Shown here: positions 34,719-43,259 of the stretch, piece after piece
Numbering within the stretch: position 1 is the first letter of the stretch
Layout: each line of letters opens with the position of its first letter
NCBI GenBank assembly: GCA_025463785.1
Contig: JAODBD010000003.1
Location: forward strand, 248,001 to 312,000
Direction of reading: 5' to 3'
DNA from: Glaciihabitans sp.
GTDB lineage: Bacteria; Actinomycetota; Actinomycetes; Actinomycetales; Microbacteriaceae
DNA length: 64,000 nt
Translations under genes and position numbers: made by a program
The notes under the pieces: model-generated
What the model was told of the DNA's origin: nothing
The model's database searches: none
The model's input: only the letters and a program-made list of their open reading frames with translations

Positions 34719-35546
34719 ATGAAAGAGGTACACACGTACTTCACGAAATGGGCGGATGCAGTGGCACTGACACACGATGGCGCCCGGCCCACAATCCGGG
34801 CGGACTATCCGGAGCCGCTCTGGATCCAGGCAGTAAATCTGATCAACGACCAGATCGCCCGCGGCGTGCTCCGGCCCGGCATGCGGATCGCTCCCGAGCG
34901 GGAACTCTGTCAGCAGCTTGGCATTTCGCGCGTCACGCTTCGCAAGGCGCTCACGAAGCTGGTCGCCGACGGTGTTCTCAGCGCCTCGCACGGCCGCGGC
35001 TGGTATGTCGCGTCGACCGCGCCCGCGCGGCGAAACGAGTGGCCGAACACGCTCGAATCGTTCAGCGAGACGGCCGCGCACATGGGCCTGACGGCGACAT
35101 CCTCGATTCTGAGGGCGGCCGAGGCTGCCTCGACGGTGGATGAGGCGGAGGAGCTGCAGATCGCGCCGGGCACGCGCCTGTTCCGCCTCGAGCGGGTTCG
35201 CCTGCTCGATGACGTACCCATTGCCCTGGATGCCACCCGCGTTCCGACCACGCTGGTCACGGGCCTCGACGCGGTCGACTTCTCCCACGCATCCCTGTAC
35301 GAGGAGCTCGCGTCGAGAGGCCTCGAGCCCGCCCGGGCCGACGCCAAGGTCGAGGCGCGACAGGCGACGGATGACGAAGCAGGCCTGCTCGCACTCGACA
35401 AACGCACACCCCTGCTGGTCATGCGGCAGCTCGCCTTCGACGCGCAGAATCGACCGCTGTTCAGTTCGACGATTCGCTACGCGGGCGACCGTTACCGGCT
35501 GAAGACGCAGTTTGTGCGAAGCACGGCGGCGGGCCCTACTCGCTGA
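34719..35546 (+). CDS. GntR family regulator, HutC/UTRA subfamily
   Basis: The 275-residue protein has a GntR winged helix (IAPERELCQQLGISRVTLRKAL at about residues 50-72) and a UTRA effector domain (TRLFRLERVRLLDDVPIALD). The ATG at 34719 overlaps a GGTAT/GGTAC repeat that looks regulatory; the GTG at 34761 is a good alternative start and would leave the repeat noncoding. It lies directly before the amine oxidase gene and is the likely regulator of the amine module. Confidence 0.88.
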   Translation: MKEVHTYFTKWADAVALTHDGARPTIRADYPEPLWIQAVNLINDQIARGVLRPGMRIAPERELCQQLGISRVTLRKALTKLVADGVLSASHGRGWYVASTAPARRNEWPNTLESFSETAAHMGLTATSSILRAAEAASTVDEAEELQIAPGTRLFRLERVRLLDDVPIALDATRVPTTLVTGLDAVDFSHASLYEELASRGLEPARADAKVEARQATDDEAGLLALDKRTPLLVMRQLAFDAQNRPLFSSTIRYAGDRYRLKTQFVRSTAAGPTR

Positions 35547-35580
35547 GTTGGGCAGGCATCCTGAGTCCGGCAGCGATTTC

Positions 35581-35595
35581 GGTCAGCGCTTTCCC
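35581..35595. promoter_or_regulatory. degenerate LacI-type half operator before the amine oxidase
   Basis: GGTCAGCGCTTTCCC has one full arm (CTTTCC), a CG centre and a second arm matching four of six bases of the sites at 33366 and 39744. It lies 102 bases before the amine oxidase gene. This is a weak match and may be chance. Confidence 0.25.
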
Positions 35596-35635
35596 AGACT
35601 TTGCGCTCGCACTGACAAATAAGTGGACCGGCATT

Positions 35636-35665
35636 GGTACAGTGTGGTATTCATACGGACATACC
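35636..35665. promoter_or_regulatory. candidate GntR/HutC site before the amine oxidase
   Basis: GGTAC (35636) and GGTAT (35646) are direct repeats one helical turn apart. GTATTCATAC (35647-35656) is a palindrome, and ATACC (35661-35665) pairs with GGTAT. HutC-type regulators bind GT/TA-rich palindromes of this kind. Similar GGTAY pairs lie at 34716-34731 and 39723-39738. Confidence 0.45.
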
Positions 35666-35696
35666 TCTGTTGATTCCGTCGTGAAAGCTGGCCAGC

Positions 35697-37655
35697 GTGA
35701 GCCCCACCGCACCCCAGATCGCATCCATTCCTGCCGCGCTTGCGACACCGAGCACTGACGAGATCGAGACCGCACGCGCGATTCTCGTCCGCGAGAAACT
35801 TCTCGGCGAGAACACCCACGTCTCCTATTTCGGCCTCGCCGAACAGGACAAGCGCGAGCTGCTGGCCGGAAATGTAGCCCAGCGCCGTTTCCGGGCGATG
35901 CTCGTCGATATGGCGAGCGGGGCATCCCACGACGTCGTCGTGTCGCCGGGCGAAGACCGAATCGTGTCCGCGAAGAAACTCGATCCTGCGGTTGACGGGC
36001 AGGTTCCCGTGGTGCTGCTCGAATTCTCACTCGTCGAGGAGGTCGTCCACAAGGACGAGCGCTGGCTCGCCGCAATGCACAAACGCGGCCTCACCGACCT
36101 GTCGACGCTGCGAGTCAACCCGCTGACTGCTGGCGTGCTCGCCGAGGCCGAGACCGGCCGCCGCATCCAGCGCTGTTTCACGTTCGTGCAGAAGACTCCG
36201 AACGACCTTGGCTGGGCGCATCCCGTCGACGGGGTGACGGTCATGGTCGACGTCGTGACTCGCGAGGTGCTCGACGTGATCGACTGCGTCGACCTGCCGG
36301 TCCCGCAGGAGGATGGCAACTTCCACGACCCGGCGTGGGTCAACGAACCCATCCGCCCGGGCATCAAGCCCATCGAGATCACGCAGCCCCAGGGGCCGAG
36401 TTTCACGATCGATGACAACGGCGTGCTGAGCTGGCTCGGCTGGCAACTGCAGGTCGGATTCGATCAGCGCGAAGGGCTCGTGCTGCACAACATCTCGATC
36501 AACGATGCGGGGGAGCAGCGACCCATCATCTACCGGGCGTCCATCGCGGAGATGATGGTGCCGTACGGCGACCCGGCACCGCAGCGCTGGTTCCAGAACT
36601 TCTTCGACGGCGGCGAATACCTGCTCGGCGGCTTTGCGAATTCGCTCGAGCTCGGCTGCGACTGCGTCGGCGACATCACCTATCTGGATGCTGTGATGGC
36701 GGGCAACGACGGGCACGCCCGCACGGTTCCCCAGGCCATCTGCATCCACGAAGAGGACGCAGGCATCCTCTGGAAGCACTTCGACAACTGGAACGGCTCG
36801 AGCGCCTCGCGCCGCAATCGTCGGCTGGTCGTCTCGTTCTTCGTGACCGTCGGCAACTACGACTACGGCTTCTACTGGTATTTCTACCTGGACGGCAAGA
36901 TCGAGATGGAGGTCAAGGCGACCGGCGTCGTGTTCACCTCTGGCTACCCGGGCGACGACTACCCGTTCGCGTCCGAGCTGGCACCGGGGCTGGGTGCGCC
37001 CTACCACCAGCACATGTTCAACGCCCGCCTAGACATGATGGTCGACGGGCAGGTCAACGCCGTCGACGAACTCGAAGCGCGGCTCGTCCCGCGCGGGCCC
37101 GCGAACCCGACCGGCACCGGTTTCACCCAGATTGTGACCAGGCTGAAATCCGAGCAGGATGCCCAACGAAGCGCCGACAACACCAGGAATCGGGTGTGGC
37201 TGGTGTCGAACCCCGGGGTACAGAACCGGCTTGGCCGCGATGTCGGGTACGTCCTCTTCCCCGAGGGCAAGCCGACTCTGATTGCGGATGCCGAATCCGA
37301 CATCCACAAGCGCGCCACCTTCGCGACCAGGCACTTGTGGGTCACGCCGTACTCACCCGAGGAGAACTACCCGGCGGGCGATTTCGTGAATATGCACTCG
37401 GGCGGTGCCGGTCTCCCGGCCTGGACGACAGCGAACCGAAGCGTCGACGGCGAAGACATCGTGCTCTGGCACACCTTCGGACTCACACACTTCCCGCGGC
37501 CCGAGGACTGGCCGATCATGCCCGTCGACTCCACGGGATTCGTGCTGAAGCCGCACGGCTTCTTCGGCCGCAACCCGACACTCGACATCCCGGAAACCAT
37601 GAGCGACCACTGCGCGCCCGGTCACGAGCATCACGAGCACCACACAGCGTCATAA
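35697..37655 (+). CDS. copper-containing primary-amine oxidase
   Basis: The 652-residue enzyme has the hallmarks of the copper amine oxidase family: Tyr388 in GNYDYG, which would self-process to topaquinone, the catalytic base Asp304 in FFDGGEYLLG, and copper ligands His437 and His439 (HQH) and His598 (LTHFPR). It converts a primary amine, oxygen and water to an aldehyde, ammonia and hydrogen peroxide. There is no signal peptide, as in the Arthrobacter enzymes. The start is a GTG. The aldehyde dehydrogenase gene follows 37 bases later, and a transporter after that. Confidence 0.95.
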   Translation: MSPTAPQIASIPAALATPSTDEIETARAILVREKLLGENTHVSYFGLAEQDKRELLAGNVAQRRFRAMLVDMASGASHDVVVSPGEDRIVSAKKLDPAVDGQVPVVLLEFSLVEEVVHKDERWLAAMHKRGLTDLSTLRVNPLTAGVLAEAETGRRIQRCFTFVQKTPNDLGWAHPVDGVTVMVDVVTREVLDVIDCVDLPVPQEDGNFHDPAWVNEPIRPGIKPIEITQPQGPSFTIDDNGVLSWLGWQLQVGFDQREGLVLHNISINDAGEQRPIIYRASIAEMMVPYGDPAPQRWFQNFFDGGEYLLGGFANSLELGCDCVGDITYLDAVMAGNDGHARTVPQAICIHEEDAGILWKHFDNWNGSSASRRNRRLVVSFFVTVGNYDYGFYWYFYLDGKIEMEVKATGVVFTSGYPGDDYPFASELAPGLGAPYHQHMFNARLDMMVDGQVNAVDELEARLVPRGPANPTGTGFTQIVTRLKSEQDAQRSADNTRNRVWLVSNPGVQNRLGRDVGYVLFPEGKPTLIADAESDIHKRATFATRHLWVTPYSPEENYPAGDFVNMHSGGAGLPAWTTANRSVDGEDIVLWHTFGLTHFPRPEDWPIMPVDSTGFVLKPHGFFGRNPTLDIPETMSDHCAPGHEHHEHHTAS

Positions 37656-37692
37656 CCAGCACGAACAGATCGACGAACAAAGGAGTTTGACC

Positions 37693-39069
37693 ATGGCCAT
37701 TGCGACCATCAACCCGAGCACGGGCAAGATCGAGAAAACCTTCGAGGCGCACAGCGCCGCCCAGGTCGAGACCATCCTCGACCGTGCGCACAAGGCCAAC
37801 GCCGCCATGCGAGCAACGACGTTCGCGGAGCGTTCGGCCTGGATGCACAAGGCAGCTGACCTCATGGATGCCGACCTCGAGTTGCTCGCGAGTCTCGCAG
37901 CAACCGAGATGGGCAAGACCATCCCCACCGCCAGGTACGAGGTCACGAAGTCTGCGAACGGCATGCGCCACTACGCCGATCACGCCGAGGAATACGTTGC
38001 TCGTGAGACGCCGGTCGAACCTGCGACCGTTGGGGCTTCGGCAGCGAGCGTGATCTTCCAGCCGATCGGAACCGTGCTCGCGGTCATGCCCTGGAACTAT
38101 CCGTTCTGGCAGGTCATCCGTTTCGCCGCTCCCGCCCTCATGGCGGGCAACACCGGTCTGCTCAAGCACGCGTCGAGCGTTCCGCAGGTCGCGCTGTACC
38201 TCGGTGAGCTGTTCGAGCGCGCCGGATTCCCGGTCGGCGCATTCCAAACTCTGCTGATCGAGGGTGCTGCCGCGTCGAAGCTCATCGACGATCGCCGCAT
38301 CCGGGCGGTCACGCTCACCGGTTCGGTCGGAGCGGGTTCGGCTGTCGCCGAGGCTGCCGGACGCAACATCAAGAAGAGCGTTCTCGAGCTCGGCGGCACC
38401 GACGTGTTTGTGGTCATGCCGTCTGCGGATATTGCGAAGTCTGCCGAAATGGGCACGGCATCCCGAACTCAGAACAGCGGGCAGAGCTGCATCTGTGCGA
38501 AGCGGTTCTACATTCACGAGGACATCTACGACGAGTGGCTGGAGGCGTTCGTCGCGAAGATGAAGGCGACGAAGCCCGGTGATCCATTTGCGGAGGGCAC
38601 GTCGTTCGGGCCGATGGCGACCGAGCAGGTGCGCGCGGAAGCACACGCGCTCGTCGTCGACGCAAAGGCCAAGGGTGTGACCGTCCTGGCTGGCGGAGAT
38701 CTGCCCGGCGGCGAGGGCTGGTTCTATCCGGCGACCGTGCTGACGGATGTCACTCCGGACATGAGCATCTACCGGGAGGAATGCTTTGGCCCGGTGGCCT
38801 GCGTCTACAAAGTTTCGAGCCTCGATGAGGCGATCGAGTTCTCGAACGACTCCGACTTCGGTCTCGCTGCCAGCGTCTGGACCAACGACCAGGCCGAGAT
38901 CGACGCACTGCACAATGGCCTCGAGTTTGGCGCGGTCTTTGCGAACGGCAACACGGCATCCTTCTTCGGGCTGCCGTTCGGCGGCGTCAAAAACTCCGGT
39001 TACGGGCGCGAGCTCGGCGCATTCGGCATCCGCGAATTCGTGAACATCAAAACGGTGTGGCAGGCCTAG
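37693..39069 (+). CDS. NAD(P)-dependent aldehyde dehydrogenase of the amine module
   Basis: The 458-residue enzyme carries LELGGTDVFVV and the nucleophile Cys266 in NSGQSCICAKRF. It starts MAIATINPSTGK after AGGAG; a TTG six bases earlier is ignored. It is a close paralogue of the enzyme at 10264-11640. Next to the amine oxidase it most likely oxidises the aldehyde produced from the amine to a carboxylic acid. Confidence 0.92.
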   Translation: MAIATINPSTGKIEKTFEAHSAAQVETILDRAHKANAAMRATTFAERSAWMHKAADLMDADLELLASLAATEMGKTIPTARYEVTKSANGMRHYADHAEEYVARETPVEPATVGASAASVIFQPIGTVLAVMPWNYPFWQVIRFAAPALMAGNTGLLKHASSVPQVALYLGELFERAGFPVGAFQTLLIEGAAASKLIDDRRIRAVTLTGSVGAGSAVAEAAGRNIKKSVLELGGTDVFVVMPSADIAKSAEMGTASRTQNSGQSCICAKRFYIHEDIYDEWLEAFVAKMKATKPGDPFAEGTSFGPMATEQVRAEAHALVVDAKAKGVTVLAGGDLPGGEGWFYPATVLTDVTPDMSIYREECFGPVACVYKVSSLDEAIEFSNDSDFGLAASVWTNDQAEIDALHNGLEFGAVFANGNTASFFGLPFGGVKNSGYGRELGAFGIREFVNIKTVWQA

Positions 39070-39557
39070 CGCCACCAGTACACGTCGCGCCATCACCGAT
39101 TCGATGGCGCGACGCCCCCGCGCATGTCGTGATGGCCGTGGTCATGGTCGCAACTATGGCGTTCGGGCACTCGGTGCTCAATGACCTCGGCGGCATGCTT
39201 CTGCTCGCGGGAACCTCGCTCGCCTACGCGTCGGGTGCGAGACGGGATGCGACGTTCCGCGAGCACCTCGTCGATTTGTGGGCCATGGCGCTCACCCTCT
39301 TCGCCTGCCTGCCGCAGCATTCGGGTGGCGGAATCCACGAACATTCCGGGTCCCCCAGCGGACCGCTGCTGGTCGCCGCCGTTCTCTGCGGATGGCTGGT
39401 TGCTCGCGTTTTGCTGGGGCGGCATCCCGAGGGGCGTGGTGGGAGTGGGCGCGATCGCAGCGGGCGTAGCGGCGGTGGTGCGCGGTCATCGGTGGTCTCG
39501 TTGGCGGTGGTGGCCGTCGGGTTGGTTGCCATGGTGGTGGTGTGCACGTTCGGATGA
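39057..39557 (+). CDS. hypothetical small membrane protein
   Basis: The 166-residue frame overlaps the aldehyde dehydrogenase end by 13 bases. It shows about four hydrophobic segments (around residues 24-60, 70-85, 100-118 and 145-165) with a Gly/Arg/Ser-rich linker near 120-143. It may begin at the GTG at 39057 or the ATG at 39132. I do not recognise a family. Position suggests cotranscription with the amine module. Confidence 0.5.
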   Translation: MAGLAPPVHVAPSPIRWRDAPAHVVMAVVMVATMAFGHSVLNDLGGMLLLAGTSLAYASGARRDATFREHLVDLWAMALTLFACLPQHSGGGIHEHSGSPSGPLLVAAVLCGWLVARVLLGRHPEGRGGSGRDRSGRSGGGARSSVVSLAVVAVGLVAMVVVCTFG

Positions 39558-39841
39558 CGGAGGTTGCGCCGCCGCCCGCCGCCCGCCGCCAGCCGCCGCC
39601 CCGCCGCGTCGCGCCGCCGTCAGGTCGCCGCGCCCGTTGGTCATCCGCGTGGTGCTCACGAAGGCCACCCCGACAACAAACGGCCGCGCGGACGCGGCTA
39701 GCACCACTTGCTAGCCAATGTTGTACCAAAGCTGTACATTGTGGGAAAGCACTTTCCGCGGGCAATACGGGAGGGCTCAAACCCTGGTCAGCACCGTCCC
39801 TAGTCAGCACCGTCGCTACACACTCGAGTGAGGATCCCCCT
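39558..39841. other. regulatory gap before the APC permease
   Basis: A GCC/CCG-rich stretch (39567-39640) is followed by a less GC-rich promoter-like region with a GTACC/GTACA pair (39723-39738) and a LacI-type palindrome (39744-39757). Open frames running through it are Arg/Pro-rich and look spurious. Confidence 0.6.
39723..39757. promoter_or_regulatory. composite operator region: GntR-like pair and LacI-type palindrome
   Basis: GTACC (39723) and GTACA (39734) repeat the GGTAY pair seen at the GntR and amine oxidase genes, in reverse orientation and 11 bp apart. GGAAAGCACTTTCC (39744-39757) has the same perfect arms as the site at 33366. The APC permease promoter may therefore answer to both regulators. 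Confidence 0.5.
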
Positions 39842-41212
39842 TTGTCTCAAACATTCAAGGCGCCCGAATCGGGCGTGCACCTCAAGCGCAGCCTCGGGAC
39901 GCCGTCCCTGCTGATCTTCGGGCTCGCGTACATGCTGCCGCTCGCCGTTTTCACGAGCTACGGATACGCGACCCAGGCAGCTAATGGCCACCTGGCCGGC
40001 GCGTACGTGATCACCACTGCCGCCATGCTGTTCACGGCCTACAGCTACGCAAGCATGGTGAAGGAGTACCCGGTCGCGGGCTCGGCGTACACCTACACGC
40101 AGAAGGCATTCGGCAGCCACCTCGGGTTCATGACCGGTTGGGCGTTGCTGCTCGACTACCTGCTGCTGCCCATCCTGAGTTACATCCTCATTGGGCAGTA
40201 CATGAACGCCGTGCTTCCCGCCATCCCGTTCTGGGTTTGGGTCGTAGTGTCGGTGCTTCTCGTCACCATCCTGAACTTCGTCGGTATCAACCTCGTTACC
40301 AACGTCAACCTCGCGCTCGTCGGCGCGCAGATCGTGTTCATCGTGATCTTTGTGATCTCGAGTATCGGATACATCACCGGCAACCCGAAGACGGTCGGGC
40401 TGTTCGATCCCTTCTTCGGCAAGGGCGCCGACCTGCCGCACCTGGCAGCGGGTGGCGCGATCCTCGCCCTCGCGTTCCTCGGATTCGACGCCGTGTCGAC
40501 TCTGTCCGAGGAGGCACGCGAGCCCAAGAAGACCATTCCGCGCGCAATCATTCTGACGACGCTCGCCGGCGGCGTGATCTTCACGGTGTGCGCCTGGGTC
40601 GCCGGCCTGGTCTTCCCCGACTTCGCCCACCTGAGCGCGAGCGCACCCACGCTCGACCTGATGCACCGCGCGGGCGGCATCCTGCTCGGCGGCCTGTTCA
40701 CCGCGGCCTTCGTCGCAGGCAGTTTCGCCGCGGCAATGACCTCGCAGGTCAGCGTCTCGCGCATCCTGTATTCGATGGGACGCGACGGGATGCTGCCACG
40801 GCGCGTCTTCGGGGTGCTGCACAACCGCTTCAAGACGCCGTACCTCGCGATCGTCATTGTCGGCATCCTGGGCCTGGTCGCACTGTTCATCGACATCAAC
40901 TGGGTGTTCCAGATGATCAACTTCGGCGCACTCATCGCGTTCTCGTTCGTCAACCTCAGCGTGATCAAGACGTACATGGTCGACAAGAAGGAACGCGGGG
41001 GAGTCGCCATAGTGAAGTACATCGTTGCCCCGGCGATCGGTTTCGCGCTGACCATCTGGCTGTGGACGAGCCTGCCGGGTCTCGCCTTCGAGATCGGCGG
41101 CGCATGGGTGCTGATCGGCTTCATCTATCTGCTTGGCCTGACCGACTTCTTTAGAAAGAAGCCTCCGGTCATGGACTTCAGCGAAGAAGAGCCGATCCTC
41201 GACGCCGTCTAA
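39842..41212 (+). CDS. APC family amino acid/amine permease
   Basis: The 456-residue protein has about twelve membrane segments. It opens LKRSLGTPSLLIFGLAYMLP, with VAGSAYTYTQKAFG and LALAFLGFDAVSTLSEEARE, typical of APC permeases of the PuuP/aromatic-amine type. The TTG at 39842 has GAGTGAGG upstream and gives the normal N-terminus; the open frame extends 100 codons further but reads as noise. It probably imports the amine used by the oxidase. Confidence 0.9.
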   Translation: MSQTFKAPESGVHLKRSLGTPSLLIFGLAYMLPLAVFTSYGYATQAANGHLAGAYVITTAAMLFTAYSYASMVKEYPVAGSAYTYTQKAFGSHLGFMTGWALLLDYLLLPILSYILIGQYMNAVLPAIPFWVWVVVSVLLVTILNFVGINLVTNVNLALVGAQIVFIVIFVISSIGYITGNPKTVGLFDPFFGKGADLPHLAAGGAILALAFLGFDAVSTLSEEAREPKKTIPRAIILTTLAGGVIFTVCAWVAGLVFPDFAHLSASAPTLDLMHRAGGILLGGLFTAAFVAGSFAAAMTSQVSVSRILYSMGRDGMLPRRVFGVLHNRFKTPYLAIVIVGILGLVALFIDINWVFQMINFGALIAFSFVNLSVIKTYMVDKKERGGVAIVKYIVAPAIGFALTIWLWTSLPGLAFEIGGAWVLIGFIYLLGLTDFFRKKPPVMDFSEEEPILDAV

Positions 41213-41230
41213 CGATTCTCGACACAGTTC

Positions 41231-41263
41231 GACCGGGTGACCGTGAATAACGGCCGCCCGGTC
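41231..41263 (+). terminator. hairpin after the APC permease
   Basis: GACCGGG at 41231 pairs with CCCGGTC ending at 41263. Inner ACCGT/ACGG pairing extends the stem around a GAATA loop with one mismatch. Only a short T-run follows, so termination strength is uncertain. Confidence 0.55.
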
Positions 41264-41352
41264 GTCGTTTCCGGGAGCGATGTCAGCTCGTCGGAGCCGG
41301 CCTCCGCCAGCCATTCGAGACCACGGCCATTGGGCCGGTAAGTTAGCGGGGT

Positions 41353-42267
41353 ATGCGAAACTCATTCACCGTCTCGAGCGCAGTAGGCGAAGCCCTGGAG
41401 GCCGGTCGCCCGGTCGTCGCCCTCGAGTCCACGATCATCAGCCACGGACTTCCTCGGCCCCGCAATCACGCTGCGGCCATCGAGTTCGAAGCACTTCTCC
41501 GCGACGCCGGTGTAACACCGGCAACGATCGCCGTTCTCGACGGAGTGCCCCAAATCGGGCTGGATGCCGACGGCGTGCGTCGCATCGCGGAGGACGAACT
41601 CGCAAAGGCCAGCGTTCGCGACCTCCCGATCCTGGCGGCGCGGAGAGCGAGCGGGGCCACCACGGTTGCCGCTACCGCGCACCTGGCGGCGCTGGCCGGC
41701 ATCCGCGTGTTTGCGACTGGCGGCCTCGGAGGCGTGCATCGCGGCGCATCCGGCACGTTTGACGAATCCGCCGACCTGTCGACGCTGGCGGTCACGCCCA
41801 TCACGGTGGTGAGCGCCGGCGTGAAATCGGTGCTCGACATCGCGGCAACGCTCGAGCGCCTCGAGACTCTGAGCGTTCCAGTGATCGGCTTTGGAACCAC
41901 TGTCTTCCCGAGCTTCTGGCTGCGCGAGTCCGCGTACACCCTCGACTGGAGCGTCGACTCGGCGGCAGAGGTCGCCGCCGTCATGCGGGCGCAGGACGAA
42001 CTCGGGCACGGCCAGGGCATCGTTGTCGCGAACCCGATACCGCTCGATCAGCAGTGGGATCCGGATGAGCACGATCGGATCCTCGGAGAAGCACTTGCCG
42101 CGGCGACCGCCGCAGGCGTACACGGCAAGGCGGTGACCCCCTTTCTCCTGAGCTACATCGTCGGAGCATCGAATGGACGCAGCCTCGAAGTAAATCTCGA
42201 CCTCGCCCGCAATAACGTGCGTGTCGCCGGCGAGATCGCGAAGGAATGGTCGAAACGTAATGACTGA
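41353..42267 (+). CDS. psuG: pseudouridine-5'-phosphate glycosidase
   Basis: The 304-residue protein matches PsuG: VALESTIISHGLPRPRN near the start, VFATGGLGGVHRGA in the middle and VHGKAVTPFLLSYI near the end, with the Glu and Lys of the active site in these segments. It splits pseudouridine 5'-phosphate into uracil and ribose 5-phosphate, working as a trimer with a metal. It overlaps the kinase gene by eight bases, so the two form a pseudouridine salvage operon. Confidence 0.95.
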   Translation: MRNSFTVSSAVGEALEAGRPVVALESTIISHGLPRPRNHAAAIEFEALLRDAGVTPATIAVLDGVPQIGLDADGVRRIAEDELAKASVRDLPILAARRASGATTVAATAHLAALAGIRVFATGGLGGVHRGASGTFDESADLSTLAVTPITVVSAGVKSVLDIAATLERLETLSVPVIGFGTTVFPSFWLRESAYTLDWSVDSAAEVAAVMRAQDELGHGQGIVVANPIPLDQQWDPDEHDRILGEALAAATAAGVHGKAVTPFLLSYIVGASNGRSLEVNLDLARNNVRVAGEIAKEWSKRND

Positions 42268-43153
42268 CGAAGACCGCAGAGTCGTCGTTTTCGGTGACGT
42301 CATCGACGACATCATTGCGACGCCCTCCGGTCCGATTCGGGATGACACCGACACGCCCTCCTCGATCGAGCGACGGGCCGGCGGATCTGCGGCGAACATG
42401 GCGACCTGGCTTGCGCTCGCGGGCGGAACGGTCGACTTCGTTGGCCGGGTCGGTGTGATGGATCTCGAGCGACACAGCCAAATCCTGCGCGAAGCGGGCG
42501 TGCGCCCGATGCTCGCGGCCGATCACATCCTGCCGACCGGCACCATCGTGATCATCGTGGATGGCGACCGCCGCAGCATGCTCACTGAGCGCGGCGCGAA
42601 TGCGGCCCTCGATCCGGAAGCTGTCTCGGATTCGATCCTCGACGGCGCGAGTGCCGTGCATTTCACGGGCTACAGCCTGTTCGGGCGCGATGACACCTCG
42701 GGTTTTCGTCGGCTGATCAAGCGCGCGAAGGCCCGCGGCGTGCAGGTGTCGGTGGATGCTGGCTCATCCGGTTTTCTGACCGACTTCGGTCCGTCGCGGT
42801 TTCTTGACGCGATCGCCGGCGCGGCCATCCTGTTCCCGAATCTCGACGAGGGTCGCACGCTGACCGGACTCGACGAACCGCAGGAGATTGCCGCCACGCT
42901 TGCGCGGAAGTTCCCGGTTGTCGTCCTGACTCTCGGCACGCAGGGCGTTCTCGTGGCGAGCAAGGGCCAGGAGACGGTGTTCGTTGCGGCGACAACCGCG
43001 AACACGACCGATCCGACGGGCGCCGGCGACGCGTTCTGCGCGGGATTTCTGCTCGAGTGGATTTCCTCCGGCGACCGTCGGGCTGCGGCGGAGGCGGGCT
43101 CCCGCCTCGCCGCACAGGCCGTCGAGGTAGTTGGCGGCCGTCCGTCCGCCTAA
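42260..43153 (+). CDS. psuK: PfkB family kinase, probable pseudouridine kinase
   Basis: The 297-residue protein is a PfkB kinase: GGSAANMATWLALAGG near the N-terminus and the anion-hole/catalytic motif DPTGAGDAFCAGFLL near residue 255. The start at 42260 overlaps psuG. The pairing with psuG points to phosphorylation of pseudouridine, although PfkB proteins also act on sugars and other nucleosides. Confidence 0.9.
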   Translation: MTDEDRRVVVFGDVIDDIIATPSGPIRDDTDTPSSIERRAGGSAANMATWLALAGGTVDFVGRVGVMDLERHSQILREAGVRPMLAADHILPTGTIVIIVDGDRRSMLTERGANAALDPEAVSDSILDGASAVHFTGYSLFGRDDTSGFRRLIKRAKARGVQVSVDAGSSGFLTDFGPSRFLDAIAGAAILFPNLDEGRTLTGLDEPQEIAATLARKFPVVVLTLGTQGVLVASKGQETVFVAATTANTTDPTGAGDAFCAGFLLEWISSGDRRAAAEAGSRLAAQAVEVVGGRPSA

Positions 43154-43259
43154 AGCGTGTGGGTGGTGACGTCCTCCCGCCGGTTCTGGCGACAGTATCC
43201 ATCCCGTTAGACCATGAGCTGACGGCACGCGGTGGTTATTCTTAGCTCCGAGAGGGAGC

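Noticed and set aside
37516-39096. A 526-codon minus-strand frame over the second aldehyde dehydrogenase
   Set aside because: It is the antisense shadow of a gene with an intact active site and has composition typical of reverse-frame noise.
39800-41365. A 521-codon minus-strand frame over the APC permease
   Set aside because: It is very rich in charged residues because it is antisense to a membrane protein, and it has no family resemblance.
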